Positions 1 to 7,456 of a stretch of 64,000 nt of DNA are shown piece after piece. The translations under genes were made by a program, and so were the position numbers. Below the pieces are notes generated by a model. It saw only the letters and a list, made by a program, of their open reading frames with translations, was not told where the DNA came from and searched no databases. The number at the start of each line of letters is the position of its first letter. Positions within the stretch are counted from its first letter, which is position 1. Source of the stretch: JAAZFF01 sp964405775 (GTDB lineage Bacteria > Verrucomicrobiota > Kiritimatiellia > RFP12 > UBA3636); the NCBI GenBank assembly GCA_964405775.1, contig CAYOPG010000002.1:1-64000 (forward strand), written 5' to 3'.

Positions 1-1
1 C

Positions 2-1246
2 AACGGGCTTCAGTTCTCATGGGCAAACACGCTCATAGACCCGTCGTCCGTCGAGCTAAAGTTCCTGACGGAAGCCGACAAACTCTCGCTGCTAGACACC
101 ACGTTCCCCCACGACAAGCCTCAGATGCTCTACTGGAATGTCGTGAGCGATGGCGATCTCGAGGCTGAGGTCGAGATATCGTACTTCACGAGCGGCATCT
201 CGTGGAGCGCCGACTATGTGTTTACGAGCGGAGCGGACGAGACGGACATGAAGTTCGAGGGCTACGTGCGCGTCACGAACAACAGCGGCGAAGACTACGA
301 AGACGCTCAAGTCCGTCTAGTAGTCGGCACGATCAACCTTGTCGAAAAAATAGCCGAGCTAGCTCAGGCTGGGCCGCCTTCCGGGGTATCTCCACGCGGA
401 GCCTTTATGCGCCAGGCAATTGGCAAGGCCGAGGAATTGGTGCTTTCAGGGAGGCGGGCTGAGGCCGCAGCCATGCCTATGATGGCTCTGGACGCGGTGG
501 CGGAAGCCAAGGAGATCGTGAAAGAAGGGTTGTCGGAATATTTTATATTCAGCATTCCGGGCACGGAGACGATCCCCAACGGGTGGTCAAAGCGTATGAA
601 TTTCACCGATGTGGACGAAGTCCCCTTCAAAGTGCAGTACCGCTACAGACCCGCCCTGTACGGCGACAGGCTTGTTCGGTTATACGTGCTGACGAATGAT
701 GAAAAGTCTAAACTAGGCGCTTCACCGATGCCAGACGGCGTGATCCGGGTGTTCCGCGAAAACGGACGCAGTGGACTTTCCTATCTGGCGCAGGAGAGCA
801 CGAAGTACATACCGATAGGCGACAAAATAGAGGTCAATTTAGGCGAAGACCCCGAAGTGATTTTCGAGCTGATAAAGTTGCGCGCCTACCGTGACGAAAT
901 CTGGATGCACATTGATGGAGCTGGCATTTTCCGTAAAGTGGGCGACGGGGATGTCGAGATCGACGTCCGCAGTTCTGTCGCAGGTTGGAACGACAACGCC
1001 GTTTATACGCAGCGCATCCGCAATTACACTTCAAAGCCGATAGAAGTGGAAGTGCGGCGCACTTTCTACGGCCACGTGGATTTTGTTAGCGAGCTCCCGG
1101 GCGTTAAGCTCTATGACTTCCAAACACCGGAATTTACAACAACCGTTAAGGCCGGCGAAAAGGCCGACCGCCTTTTCCGTGTCGTCACGCGCCAGGGTCG
1201 AAACGCCAAGCAGAACAATGTGACGCTTGTAAATGGCAAGCCATAA
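2..1246 (+). CDS. DUF4139 domain protein, copy 1 (5' end outside window)
   Basis: This is the C-terminal part (about 414 codons) of a secreted or envelope DUF4139 protein; the reading frame is already open at base 2. The family signature around SYFTSGISWSADYV and NNSGEDYEDAQVRLVVG is clear. No enzymatic activity is established for the family. Alignment with the next gene shows that about 62 N-terminal residues, including the signal peptide, lie upstream of the window. The protein is nearly identical to copy 2 except for a central segment (bases 368-503, Ala/Met-rich) and the last 15 or so residues. The stop is TAA at 1244-1246, and copy 2 starts 25 bases later, so the two probably form one operon. 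Confidence 0.85.
   Translation, partial: NGLQFSWANTLIDPSSVELKFLTEADKLSLLDTTFPHDKPQMLYWNVVSDGDLEAEVEISYFTSGISWSADYVFTSGADETDMKFEGYVRVTNNSGEDYEDAQVRLVVGTINLVEKIAELAQAGPPSGVSPRGAFMRQAIGKAEELVLSGRRAEAAAMPMMALDAVAEAKEIVKEGLSEYFIFSIPGTETIPNGWSKRMNFTDVDEVPFKVQYRYRPALYGDRLVRLYVLTNDEKSKLGASPMPDGVIRVFRENGRSGLSYLAQESTKYIPIGDKIEVNLGEDPEVIFELIKLRAYRDEIWMHIDGAGIFRKVGDGDVEIDVRSSVAGWNDNAVYTQRIRNYTSKPIEVEVRRTFYGHVDFVSELPGVKLYDFQTPEFTTTVKAGEKADRLFRVVTRQGRNAKQNNVTLVNGKP
47..363. repeat. Duplicated block A (partner 1503-1819)
   Basis: I see no mismatch over these 317 bases between the two DUF4139 genes (offset 1456). Upstream of it, three substitutions occur within 40 bases (positions 7, 25 and 46). The block ends with one mismatch at 364, just before the two linkers become unrelated at 368/1824. 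Confidence 0.9.
504..1187. repeat. Duplicated block B (partner 1978-2661)
   Basis: These 684 bases show no mismatch by eye between the two DUF4139 genes (offset 1474). Sequence similarity drops abruptly after 1187/2661. The 18-base change in offset between blocks A and B is exactly six codons, so both reading frames stay intact. Confidence 0.9.
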
Positions 1247-1271
1247 ATCCATGGGTATCGCAGGATGATAT

Positions 1272-2717
1272 ATGAAGACGAGTCTTAGGATCATAACACT
1301 TGTAATGATGTTGGCGGCAGGGGCGCTTATGGCTCCGGCGCGCAACGTGGATCTCTCCACGGTGCCGGCTCGCGACACTGTGCAGCTTACGATCTACAAC
1401 AGCGAGGATCTGACACTTGTTCGCGAAACGCGCAGGCTTGCGTTCAAGACAGGCGTCAACGGACTTCAGTTCTCATGGGCGAACACGCTCATAGACCCGT
1501 CATCCGTCGAGCTAAAGTTCCTGACGGAAGCCGACAAACTCTCGCTGCTAGACACCACGTTCCCCCACGACAAGCCTCAGATGCTCTACTGGAATGTCGT
1601 GAGCGATGGCGATCTCGAGGCTGAGGTCGAGATATCGTACTTCACGAGCGGCATCTCGTGGAGCGCCGACTATGTGTTTACGAGCGGAGCGGACGAGACG
1701 GACATGAAGTTCGAGGGCTACGTGCGCGTCACGAACAACAGCGGCGAAGACTACGAAGACGCTCAAGTCCGTCTAGTAGTCGGCACGATCAACCTTGTCG
1801 AAAAAATAGCCGAGCTAGCCCAGCCCGTAGAGCTTCCAGCGGATGGCTATAACCGAATGAATAAATTGCGAAGTGCCGTCGTTAAGAGTGCCGTCGTTAA
1901 GTACGACATGGACTCTCGCAGACGCGCGGAGAGAATTGGTGTGCTAGGATCTGAAGAGGGAGAGAAACAGGCCGAACAAGCCAAGGAGATCGTGAAAGAA
2001 GGGTTGTCGGAATATTTTATATTCAGCATTCCGGGCACGGAGACGATCCCCAACGGGTGGTCAAAGCGTATGAATTTCACCGATGTGGACGAAGTCCCCT
2101 TCAAAGTGCAGTACCGCTACAGACCCGCCCTGTACGGCGACAGGCTTGTTCGGTTATACGTGCTGACGAATGATGAAAAGTCTAAACTAGGCGCTTCACC
2201 GATGCCAGACGGCGTGATCCGGGTGTTCCGCGAAAACGGACGCAGTGGACTTTCCTATCTGGCGCAGGAGAGCACGAAGTACATACCGATAGGCGACAAA
2301 ATAGAGGTCAATTTAGGCGAAGACCCCGAAGTGATTTTCGAGCTGATAAAGTTGCGCGCCTACCGTGACGAAATCTGGATGCACATTGATGGAGCTGGCA
2401 TTTTCCGTAAAGTGGGCGACGGGGATGTCGAGATCGACGTCCGCAGTTCTGTCGCAGGTTGGAACGACAACGCCGTTTATACGCAGCGCATCCGCAATTA
2501 CACTTCAAAGCCGATAGAAGTGGAAGTGCGGCGCACTTTCTACGGCCACGTGGATTTTGTTAGCGAGCTCCCGGGCGTTAAGCTCTATGACTTCCAAACA
2601 CCGGAATTTACAACAACCGTTAAGGCCGGCGAAAAGGCCGACCGCCTTTTCCGTGTCGTCAGGCGACAGGGCCGAAATGCCAAGCAGAATAGCGTGACTT
2701 TAAAGACAGGGCGCTAA
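1272..2717 (+). CDS. DUF4139 domain protein, copy 2 (complete, 481 aa)
   Basis: Complete paralogue of the preceding gene. Residues 1-23 form a signal peptide (MKTSLRIITLVMMLAAGALM), so the protein is exported. The DUF4139 core follows in two halves: residues about 100-183, and 237 to the C-terminus. Between them lies a charged linker (about residues 185-235) unrelated in sequence to the copy 1 linker. That linker contains a 15-base direct repeat coding SAVVK twice (1872-1886 and 1887-1901). The start ATG follows an AGGATG-like ribosome site. Role unknown; an envelope or surface protein is likely. It converges on the flavoenzyme gene that ends at 2744. Confidence 0.9.
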   Translation: MKTSLRIITLVMMLAAGALMAPARNVDLSTVPARDTVQLTIYNSEDLTLVRETRRLAFKTGVNGLQFSWANTLIDPSSVELKFLTEADKLSLLDTTFPHDKPQMLYWNVVSDGDLEAEVEISYFTSGISWSADYVFTSGADETDMKFEGYVRVTNNSGEDYEDAQVRLVVGTINLVEKIAELAQPVELPADGYNRMNKLRSAVVKSAVVKYDMDSRRRAERIGVLGSEEGEKQAEQAKEIVKEGLSEYFIFSIPGTETIPNGWSKRMNFTDVDEVPFKVQYRYRPALYGDRLVRLYVLTNDEKSKLGASPMPDGVIRVFRENGRSGLSYLAQESTKYIPIGDKIEVNLGEDPEVIFELIKLRAYRDEIWMHIDGAGIFRKVGDGDVEIDVRSSVAGWNDNAVYTQRIRNYTSKPIEVEVRRTFYGHVDFVSELPGVKLYDFQTPEFTTTVKAGEKADRLFRVVRRQGRNAKQNSVTLKTGR

Positions 2718-2743
2718 TACCTGATCGTCGAATAGAGCTTGCC

Positions 2744-4168
2744 TCAGCTGATCGGGCTTTCCGGGGAGCTTTGACATAGCGAAAGTTCTGGCATGCGGAT
2801 TTTTTCCGGCAGCTGTTTAGCTGCGTCTTTTAGAGCGGCACGGAGCGCCTCTTCCAGAACGGGATGGTAAAACGGGCATTGAAGCAGATCCGACACCTTC
2901 GCATCGTGTTGGATTGACCAGGCGAGCTGGTGTGCGAAATGCTCCCCAGCCGGACATGCGCCTTCGGCACCTACGAGTATTCCCGTGGCGCGTTCGACAT
3001 AAATGCGCAGGATCCCGCGGTTCGAGCCCTCGATGAGGGCACGCGCCTGATTGGAGAAGTCCACAGAGCCTACAACGTAGTCTAAGTTCTTAAGTTCCCC
3101 GACCTTTCTACCAGCCGAGAAGATTTCCGGATCTGTGAAGGTGATATGAAGCGGGGTCCGACGGCAGAACTGCTCTGGCGCAGCACCCGCAGCGTTTGAT
3201 CCTGCGATAAACCCTTCATCAAGAGCCTCGTGAAGAATCTGAAGATAGCCATCTGCATCGCCTGCAATGAAAACAGGCAGGTCGCCGATCTGCATTGAAC
3301 GCCCATTGAATTCAGGAATCCCGTTCTCTTCTGGCTCCACTCCCAAGTTTTCCATTCCAAGGCCATCAAGATTTGGCGTTACGCCAGCGGCGACAATCAC
3401 CTTGTCGACAACAACGGAAAATCCATCGGAACTTACGCGTAGCGCTTCTCCTTCGCTTTCGATTTCCGCGTGTGATCCCAGATGTATTGGAAACTCCGAT
3501 TTAACAATAGAGCACATTGAAGAGTTGACTTCAGGGTCTGAAATTCCACCTATGAACTGCCCTGATCCGAATCCGGTTACCTCCAAACCCAGACGGCTTA
3601 GCGCCTGCCCGATTTCGAGGCCTATTGTACCAAGCCCGATAACGGCGATCCGTTTAGGTAAATCCTCCTGTTCGAAGAAATTCTCGCTTGTCAATATTCG
3701 GTCGCTGAAGTTCTCACGCCAGCTCGACGGGTATTTTGGCGTTGCCCCAGTGGCGATTATAACCTTTTCGGTTTCAAAAATGTCATCGCCGACCTCTACT
3801 ATGTTTCGTCCTAATATTTTAGCTCTGCCGATTATTAGTCTTTCCCCGGCGAGTTCTTTCGTTGCGGCCACCATGCCTTCGGTGAAACGGTCGCGCAGTT
3901 TGCGGACGTGGCGCATCACGGCGGGGATGTCGCAGGTGAGCAGTTCGGCACCGGATATACCCTTTTCGGCAAACGTCTTTCTAGCATTGAACGAGTTGGC
4001 GATATTGATGAGCGCCTTTGAAGGCATGCAACCAACTCGTGCGCACGTTGTGCCGAGCGGTCCTTTGTCGACCAGGATGAAATCCAAACCGTTTTTCTTT
4101 GCTGCCCGTGCGGCGGACAGACCAGCGCTTCCTGCTCCGATAATTGTGAGTTGGACTTTTCTTTTCAT
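2744..4168 (-). CDS. Dihydrolipoyl dehydrogenase-like NAD/FAD disulfide oxidoreductase
   Basis: 474-residue class I pyridine-nucleotide disulfide oxidoreductase. The N-terminal FAD Rossmann motif is GAGSAG (11-16). The redox-active disulfide CARVGCMPSK contains C42 and C47. A second Rossmann motif, GLGTIG, near residue 175 should bind NAD(P)H. The C-terminal dimerisation domain carries HPVLEE, the His-Glu catalytic pair. The family reoxidises dihydrolipoamide in 2-oxoacid dehydrogenases and the glycine cleavage system, but related enzymes act on other disulfides. No E1/E2 or gcv genes are nearby, so the partner is unknown. It is the last gene of a four-gene operon, 14 bases after the deaminase. 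The cytoplasmic oxidoreductase call is firm; the Lpd function is less so. Confidence 0.85.
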   Translation of the reverse strand: MKRKVQLTIIGAGSAGLSAARAAKKNGLDFILVDKGPLGTTCARVGCMPSKALINIANSFNARKTFAEKGISGAELLTCDIPAVMRHVRKLRDRFTEGMVAATKELAGERLIIGRAKILGRNIVEVGDDIFETEKVIIATGATPKYPSSWRENFSDRILTSENFFEQEDLPKRIAVIGLGTIGLEIGQALSRLGLEVTGFGSGQFIGGISDPEVNSSMCSIVKSEFPIHLGSHAEIESEGEALRVSSDGFSVVVDKVIVAAGVTPNLDGLGMENLGVEPEENGIPEFNGRSMQIGDLPVFIAGDADGYLQILHEALDEGFIAGSNAAGAAPEQFCRRTPLHITFTDPEIFSAGRKVGELKNLDYVVGSVDFSNQARALIEGSNRGILRIYVERATGILVGAEGACPAGEHFAHQLAWSIQHDAKVSDLLQCPFYHPVLEEALRAALKDAAKQLPEKIRMPELSLCQSSPESPIS

Positions 4169-4182
4169 GTGAAATCTGCCTG

Positions 4183-5478
4183 TTACTGGTGCACCCAGTC
4201 TCGAATCGAACGGATTTTGGCTCTCAGAGCGGGGTAGTCGAGTGTTTTGAATTCACCGTCTTTATACAGAATTCGGCCGTTCACGACGGTTAAGCGGTTT
4301 TCAAGCCCGGTTGCGGAATAAACAATGTTTGAAACTATGTTGTGCACCGGTTGCATATTTGGGGACGTCAGATCCAGCGCGATGAAATCGGCGAGCTTGC
4401 CTTTTTCGAGCGATCCTATATCAGGATTGTGCAACGCCTCCGCGCCTCCGAGAGTCGCCATGTCGAGGATCGCCGAGGCAGGCGCTTCGAGTGGGTCGAG
4501 GTTGTCGACCTTCTGCAGCAGGGATGCGAGGTACATCTCGCGCACCATGTTCTGCGCGTTGTTGGAGGCCGGGCCGTCGGTTCCGAGCGCCACATGTATT
4601 CCTAACTCTGTCATTTTGGAAATAGGAGCGACTCCGGACGCCAGCTTCATGTTTGAGGCAGGGTTATGTACCACGGAGCAACCGCATTCGGAAGTAATGC
4701 GAAGGTCCCCGTCATCGACGTCCACCATGTGGAATAGAGTTGTATCACTACGCAGTATTCCCAGCGAATTGCAGTAGGCCAAGGGGCGCATGCCGTTCTT
4801 CTTTAGGCACCCCTGCGTCTCTCCCTCTGTCTCCGACATGTGCATTGCAAAAAGGAAACCAGTCTCATCTGCAAGATCGCGGCAGCGCTCCAACAACCCC
4901 GGAGAAGTTGTGTAAACCGCATGAGGAGCCACCGCGCCCGTGATCAGCGGCTCATTTCTCCAGGTTTGCGCATATCCTCGAACACGTTCGAAGAGCTCCT
5001 TTTCGGTCGCTCCAGCGAGTCCCGGGAAAAACATTGTTATCGATTCCCCGAGCACAGCGCGCAACCCGGCCTCTGAAACCGCCTCCGCCACGGCGTCTTC
5101 CATCATGTACATGTCGTAAAACGCCGTGCATCCTGTGCGTATAAGTTCTGCGCATGAAAACAGGGATGCCGCGCGTATGATGTCGCGAGTCAGACGTGCC
5201 TCGACCGGGAAAATATCCTTATGCAGCCAATCCATGAGCGCTTTGTCATCGGAATATCCGCGAAGCGCGCTCATTGGAATGTGGGTGTGTCCATTGATCA
5301 GCCCCGGCATAATCACCGCCTCGCCAAGATCGAATACTTCAGAGTCCGGCCTTTTCGACCGGACTTCGTCGATATGTCCAATATCGGCTATTCTGCCGCC
5401 TTCGACGGCTATGGCGCCGCCGCGCAGGCATTCGCGGGCGGCGTTTTGCGTAAGAATATAATCTGCGGAGTAGATCAT
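4183..5478 (-). CDS. mtaD: 5'-methylthioadenosine/S-adenosylhomocysteine deaminase-type amidohydrolase
   Basis: 431-residue metal-dependent amidohydrolase of the TrzN/MtaD/SsnA group. The metal site is GHTHIPM (H64, H66); later ligands are in HMSETEGE and GTDGPASNN, and the C-terminal ADFIALDL strand is typical. Family members deaminate MTA and SAH to the inosyl compounds, or other aminohydrolase substrates such as guanine or triazines, so the exact substrate is inferred. SAH disposal would suit the window's other methyl-cycle genes: homocysteine methyltransferase/MTHFR, metG and glyA. The operon spacing is tight, 9 bases after the upstream isomerase-like gene. Confidence 0.8.
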   Translation of the reverse strand: MIYSADYILTQNAARECLRGGAIAVEGGRIADIGHIDEVRSKRPDSEVFDLGEAVIMPGLINGHTHIPMSALRGYSDDKALMDWLHKDIFPVEARLTRDIIRAASLFSCAELIRTGCTAFYDMYMMEDAVAEAVSEAGLRAVLGESITMFFPGLAGATEKELFERVRGYAQTWRNEPLITGAVAPHAVYTTSPGLLERCRDLADETGFLFAMHMSETEGETQGCLKKNGMRPLAYCNSLGILRSDTTLFHMVDVDDGDLRITSECGCSVVHNPASNMKLASGVAPISKMTELGIHVALGTDGPASNNAQNMVREMYLASLLQKVDNLDPLEAPASAILDMATLGGAEALHNPDIGSLEKGKLADFIALDLTSPNMQPVHNIVSNIVYSATGLENRLTVVNGRILYKDGEFKTLDYPALRAKIRSIRDWVHQ

Positions 5479-5487
5479 CGTGCTTGT

Positions 5488-6360
5488 CTAGGCGTTCGCC
5501 TCGTACCTGCGCAGGTTCTCGAGGCCGATTGTGATACCTTCAATCACGGGCTCCATGCCTTCGAACTCGATTGAGAGTCCTTTGTCGTAGCCCTTGCGTT
5601 TCATTATCGCAATGCAAGTCTGAACCGGCACTTCGCCGTGCCCTATGATCGTGCCGCGCAGATAATTGCCGGCGCGGGAGCAGAACCAGCCCCTGCCGGG
5701 ATTTGGGCTGCTGCCGCATTTTACATGGAAGTCTTTGGCATGCACGTGGAATGCGTACGGAGCCACGCGCCCCACGGCGACGGCAGGATCCTCGTCCGCG
5801 CATAGGAAGTTGCCCATGTCAACCAGGAGTCCGAAATTCTGGTGGGCTACGCCGTTGGCCAGTTTCTCCACTCGCTCGCTATCCTGACAGAAAAATCCGT
5901 GGTTCTCGACCATCGTCCTGATCCCCAGATCGGCGGCGATTTCTGTTACCGCGCGGCAGCCCTTTATAAGGATCGGCAGTGCGTCGTCGAACCCCCGCGG
6001 GCCGACGTGCTCGGCGGGAAAGCCGCCAGTGGCATCGTGCCTCATGCCGGAGCAACCAAGTATTTTGGCGATGTTAAGCTCTCCGCGAAGGCGCTCGACC
6101 TCATCCTTCCACGCATCTCCGGGTCCTTTAAGAAAGTTGGCGCCGATCGTGAAGTTGCGGATCTCGAGCCCGACCTCCTTGCATTTTTCTCGTACCTGTA
6201 CGGCAAAATCCTCCTTAGACACGCCCTCGGGATTGGCGAGACCTGAGAACTCGATGAATTCGAAACCCATCTCCTTTGTTTTCGAGACGACTTCGAGCTG
6301 TGTCATTGCGCCGGAGGATACGAGACGTGAAAAACTGTAGGAACTGACACCAATTTTCAT
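5488..6360 (-). CDS. Sugar phosphate isomerase/epimerase-like TIM barrel protein 1
   Basis: 290-residue xylose-isomerase-like (AP endonuclease family 2) TIM barrel. The typical N-terminus is MKIGVSSYSF followed by a long helix and EFIEFSG. Metal-ligand segments include MVENHGFF, LLVDMGNF and HVHAKDFH, and the late IEFEG supplies a Glu. The family isomerises or epimerises keto-sugars or inosose-type substrates; the substrate here cannot be told. It lies 28 bases downstream of a second, divergent family member (6389-7249), which suggests consecutive steps or a shared catabolic pathway. Cytoplasmic. Confidence 0.8.
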   Translation of the reverse strand: MKIGVSSYSFSRLVSSGAMTQLEVVSKTKEMGFEFIEFSGLANPEGVSKEDFAVQVREKCKEVGLEIRNFTIGANFLKGPGDAWKDEVERLRGELNIAKILGCSGMRHDATGGFPAEHVGPRGFDDALPILIKGCRAVTEIAADLGIRTMVENHGFFCQDSERVEKLANGVAHQNFGLLVDMGNFLCADEDPAVAVGRVAPYAFHVHAKDFHVKCGSSPNPGRGWFCSRAGNYLRGTIIGHGEVPVQTCIAIMKRKGYDKGLSIEFEGMEPVIEGITIGLENLRRYEANA

Positions 6361-6388
6361 TTTCTATGCTTTCTTTTTGTGTTGTTTA

Positions 6389-7249
6389 TTACTTAATATT
6401 AGCCTCAAGAAACTTTACACCAGCAGCTATGTCTTCGTATCGGTTATCACCCTCTTCGCGCTCGATTGTGAGGTATCCCTTGTAGCCTATTGCGGTAAGC
6501 GCGTCGAGGTAAGGTTTCCACTGCACATCGCCCGTTCCGAGCGGGAGCTCAACGAAGGGGGCGCCACCCAACGCCTTCTCGAGGTCGGGGTAGTTCCCAT
6601 CCGTGAACGCCGCGTAAACCTTGGCGGGATCGCAGTCTTTCAGATTCCGCCCGTCCTTCGCATGCGTGTGGACTATGTACGGCGCTAGTGTTTTGACTGC
6701 CGCCACAGGATCGTCTTTCGTCACCATAATCAGGTTCGCGGGGTCAAGATTAACGCCTATTCCGCCAACACCGAGTGAATCCAGAAATTCCCGCAATGCA
6801 ACGGCAGTCTCAGGCCCTGTTTCGATTGCGAACATCACGTCCTTTTCCGCGGCGTAGGAGCCTAGCTGGCGGCAGGCGTCTTGCAGAACGGCGTACAGAG
6901 GACTAGACTTGTCTTTGGGGACCGAACCTATATGCGTGGTGACTACTTTTGTCTCCATATCAACGGCCAGATCCACAATGAGCTTAGAGCGGCGGATATG
7001 GTCGGGGTTTCTGCCGGTATCCATAAAATGCCCTATGTCGCCGCAGATTGCGGAAATTTCCAGTCCCAGATCCAAGATATGCGTTTTGAGCTCGCGTCTG
7101 GCGGCGGCGTCAAGCGTCTCGGGTTTGATTTCTGTTGAGTTCGCATAGAACTGAACACCCTCTGCCCCCACTTCCTTAGCGGCCTGCAATCCCTTGCGCA
7201 AGCCAAGCCTGAACGAATCCACGATGACGCCGATTTTGAACGAATGCAT
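6389..7249 (-). CDS. Sugar phosphate isomerase/epimerase-like TIM barrel protein 2
   Basis: 286-residue xylose-isomerase-like TIM barrel, first gene of the 7249-2744 minus-strand operon. Diagnostic segments are FAIETGPE, GVNLDPANLI, IVHTHAKDG and the terminal YLTIERE; together these supply the Glu, Asp, His and Glu metal ligands of the fold. It is not a close duplicate of the downstream paralogue. Substrate unknown; a sugar or cyclitol isomerase or epimerase is likely. The upstream 207 bases are shared with the divergent metG. Confidence 0.8.
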   Translation of the reverse strand: MHSFKIGVIVDSFRLGLRKGLQAAKEVGAEGVQFYANSTEIKPETLDAAARRELKTHILDLGLEISAICGDIGHFMDTGRNPDHIRRSKLIVDLAVDMETKVVTTHIGSVPKDKSSPLYAVLQDACRQLGSYAAEKDVMFAIETGPETAVALREFLDSLGVGGIGVNLDPANLIMVTKDDPVAAVKTLAPYIVHTHAKDGRNLKDCDPAKVYAAFTDGNYPDLEKALGGAPFVELPLGTGDVQWKPYLDALTAIGYKGYLTIEREEGDNRYEDIAAGVKFLEANIK

Positions 7250-7372
7250 GTACAGTCCTCTCCAGTATACGGTTGTTAAGTCGTTTTCATATGCTTGAAC
7301 ACCAGTGTTTGAGACGTCTGGCGGGCAGGCAAAATTTCATATCCAATCTTACCTTATTGCCGCATCTTGTCG

Positions 7373-7395
7373 CAAGGAATAACTACAATTCCTTG
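7373..7395 (+). promoter_or_regulatory. Inverted repeat in the metG leader/promoter region
   Basis: CAAGGAAT (7373-7380), 7-base loop, ATTCCTTG (7388-7395): perfect 8-base arms. The same CAAGGAAT recurs at 7440-7447, where it overlaps the likely metG Shine-Dalgarno AAGGA. The middle ATTCCTTG could therefore pair with either copy. If transcription starts further down (a possible -10, TAGACT, lies near 7416), this is instead a DNA dyad overlapping the -35 region. Confidence 0.4.
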
Positions 7396-7456
7396 TCCGT
7401 AGCCTCATCTTTGTGCTAGACTTCACGCTCGCACAAGACCAAGGAATATTATATAA

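Noticed and set aside
1..2717. Transposition as the cause of the DUF4139 duplication
   Set aside because: No inverted repeats, target-site duplication or transposase; the pattern fits tandem duplication with gene conversion.
3267..4172. Plus-strand 301-codon open frame
   Set aside because: Antisense to the flavoenzyme gene, whose motifs prove the minus strand; the translation has no recognisable domain.
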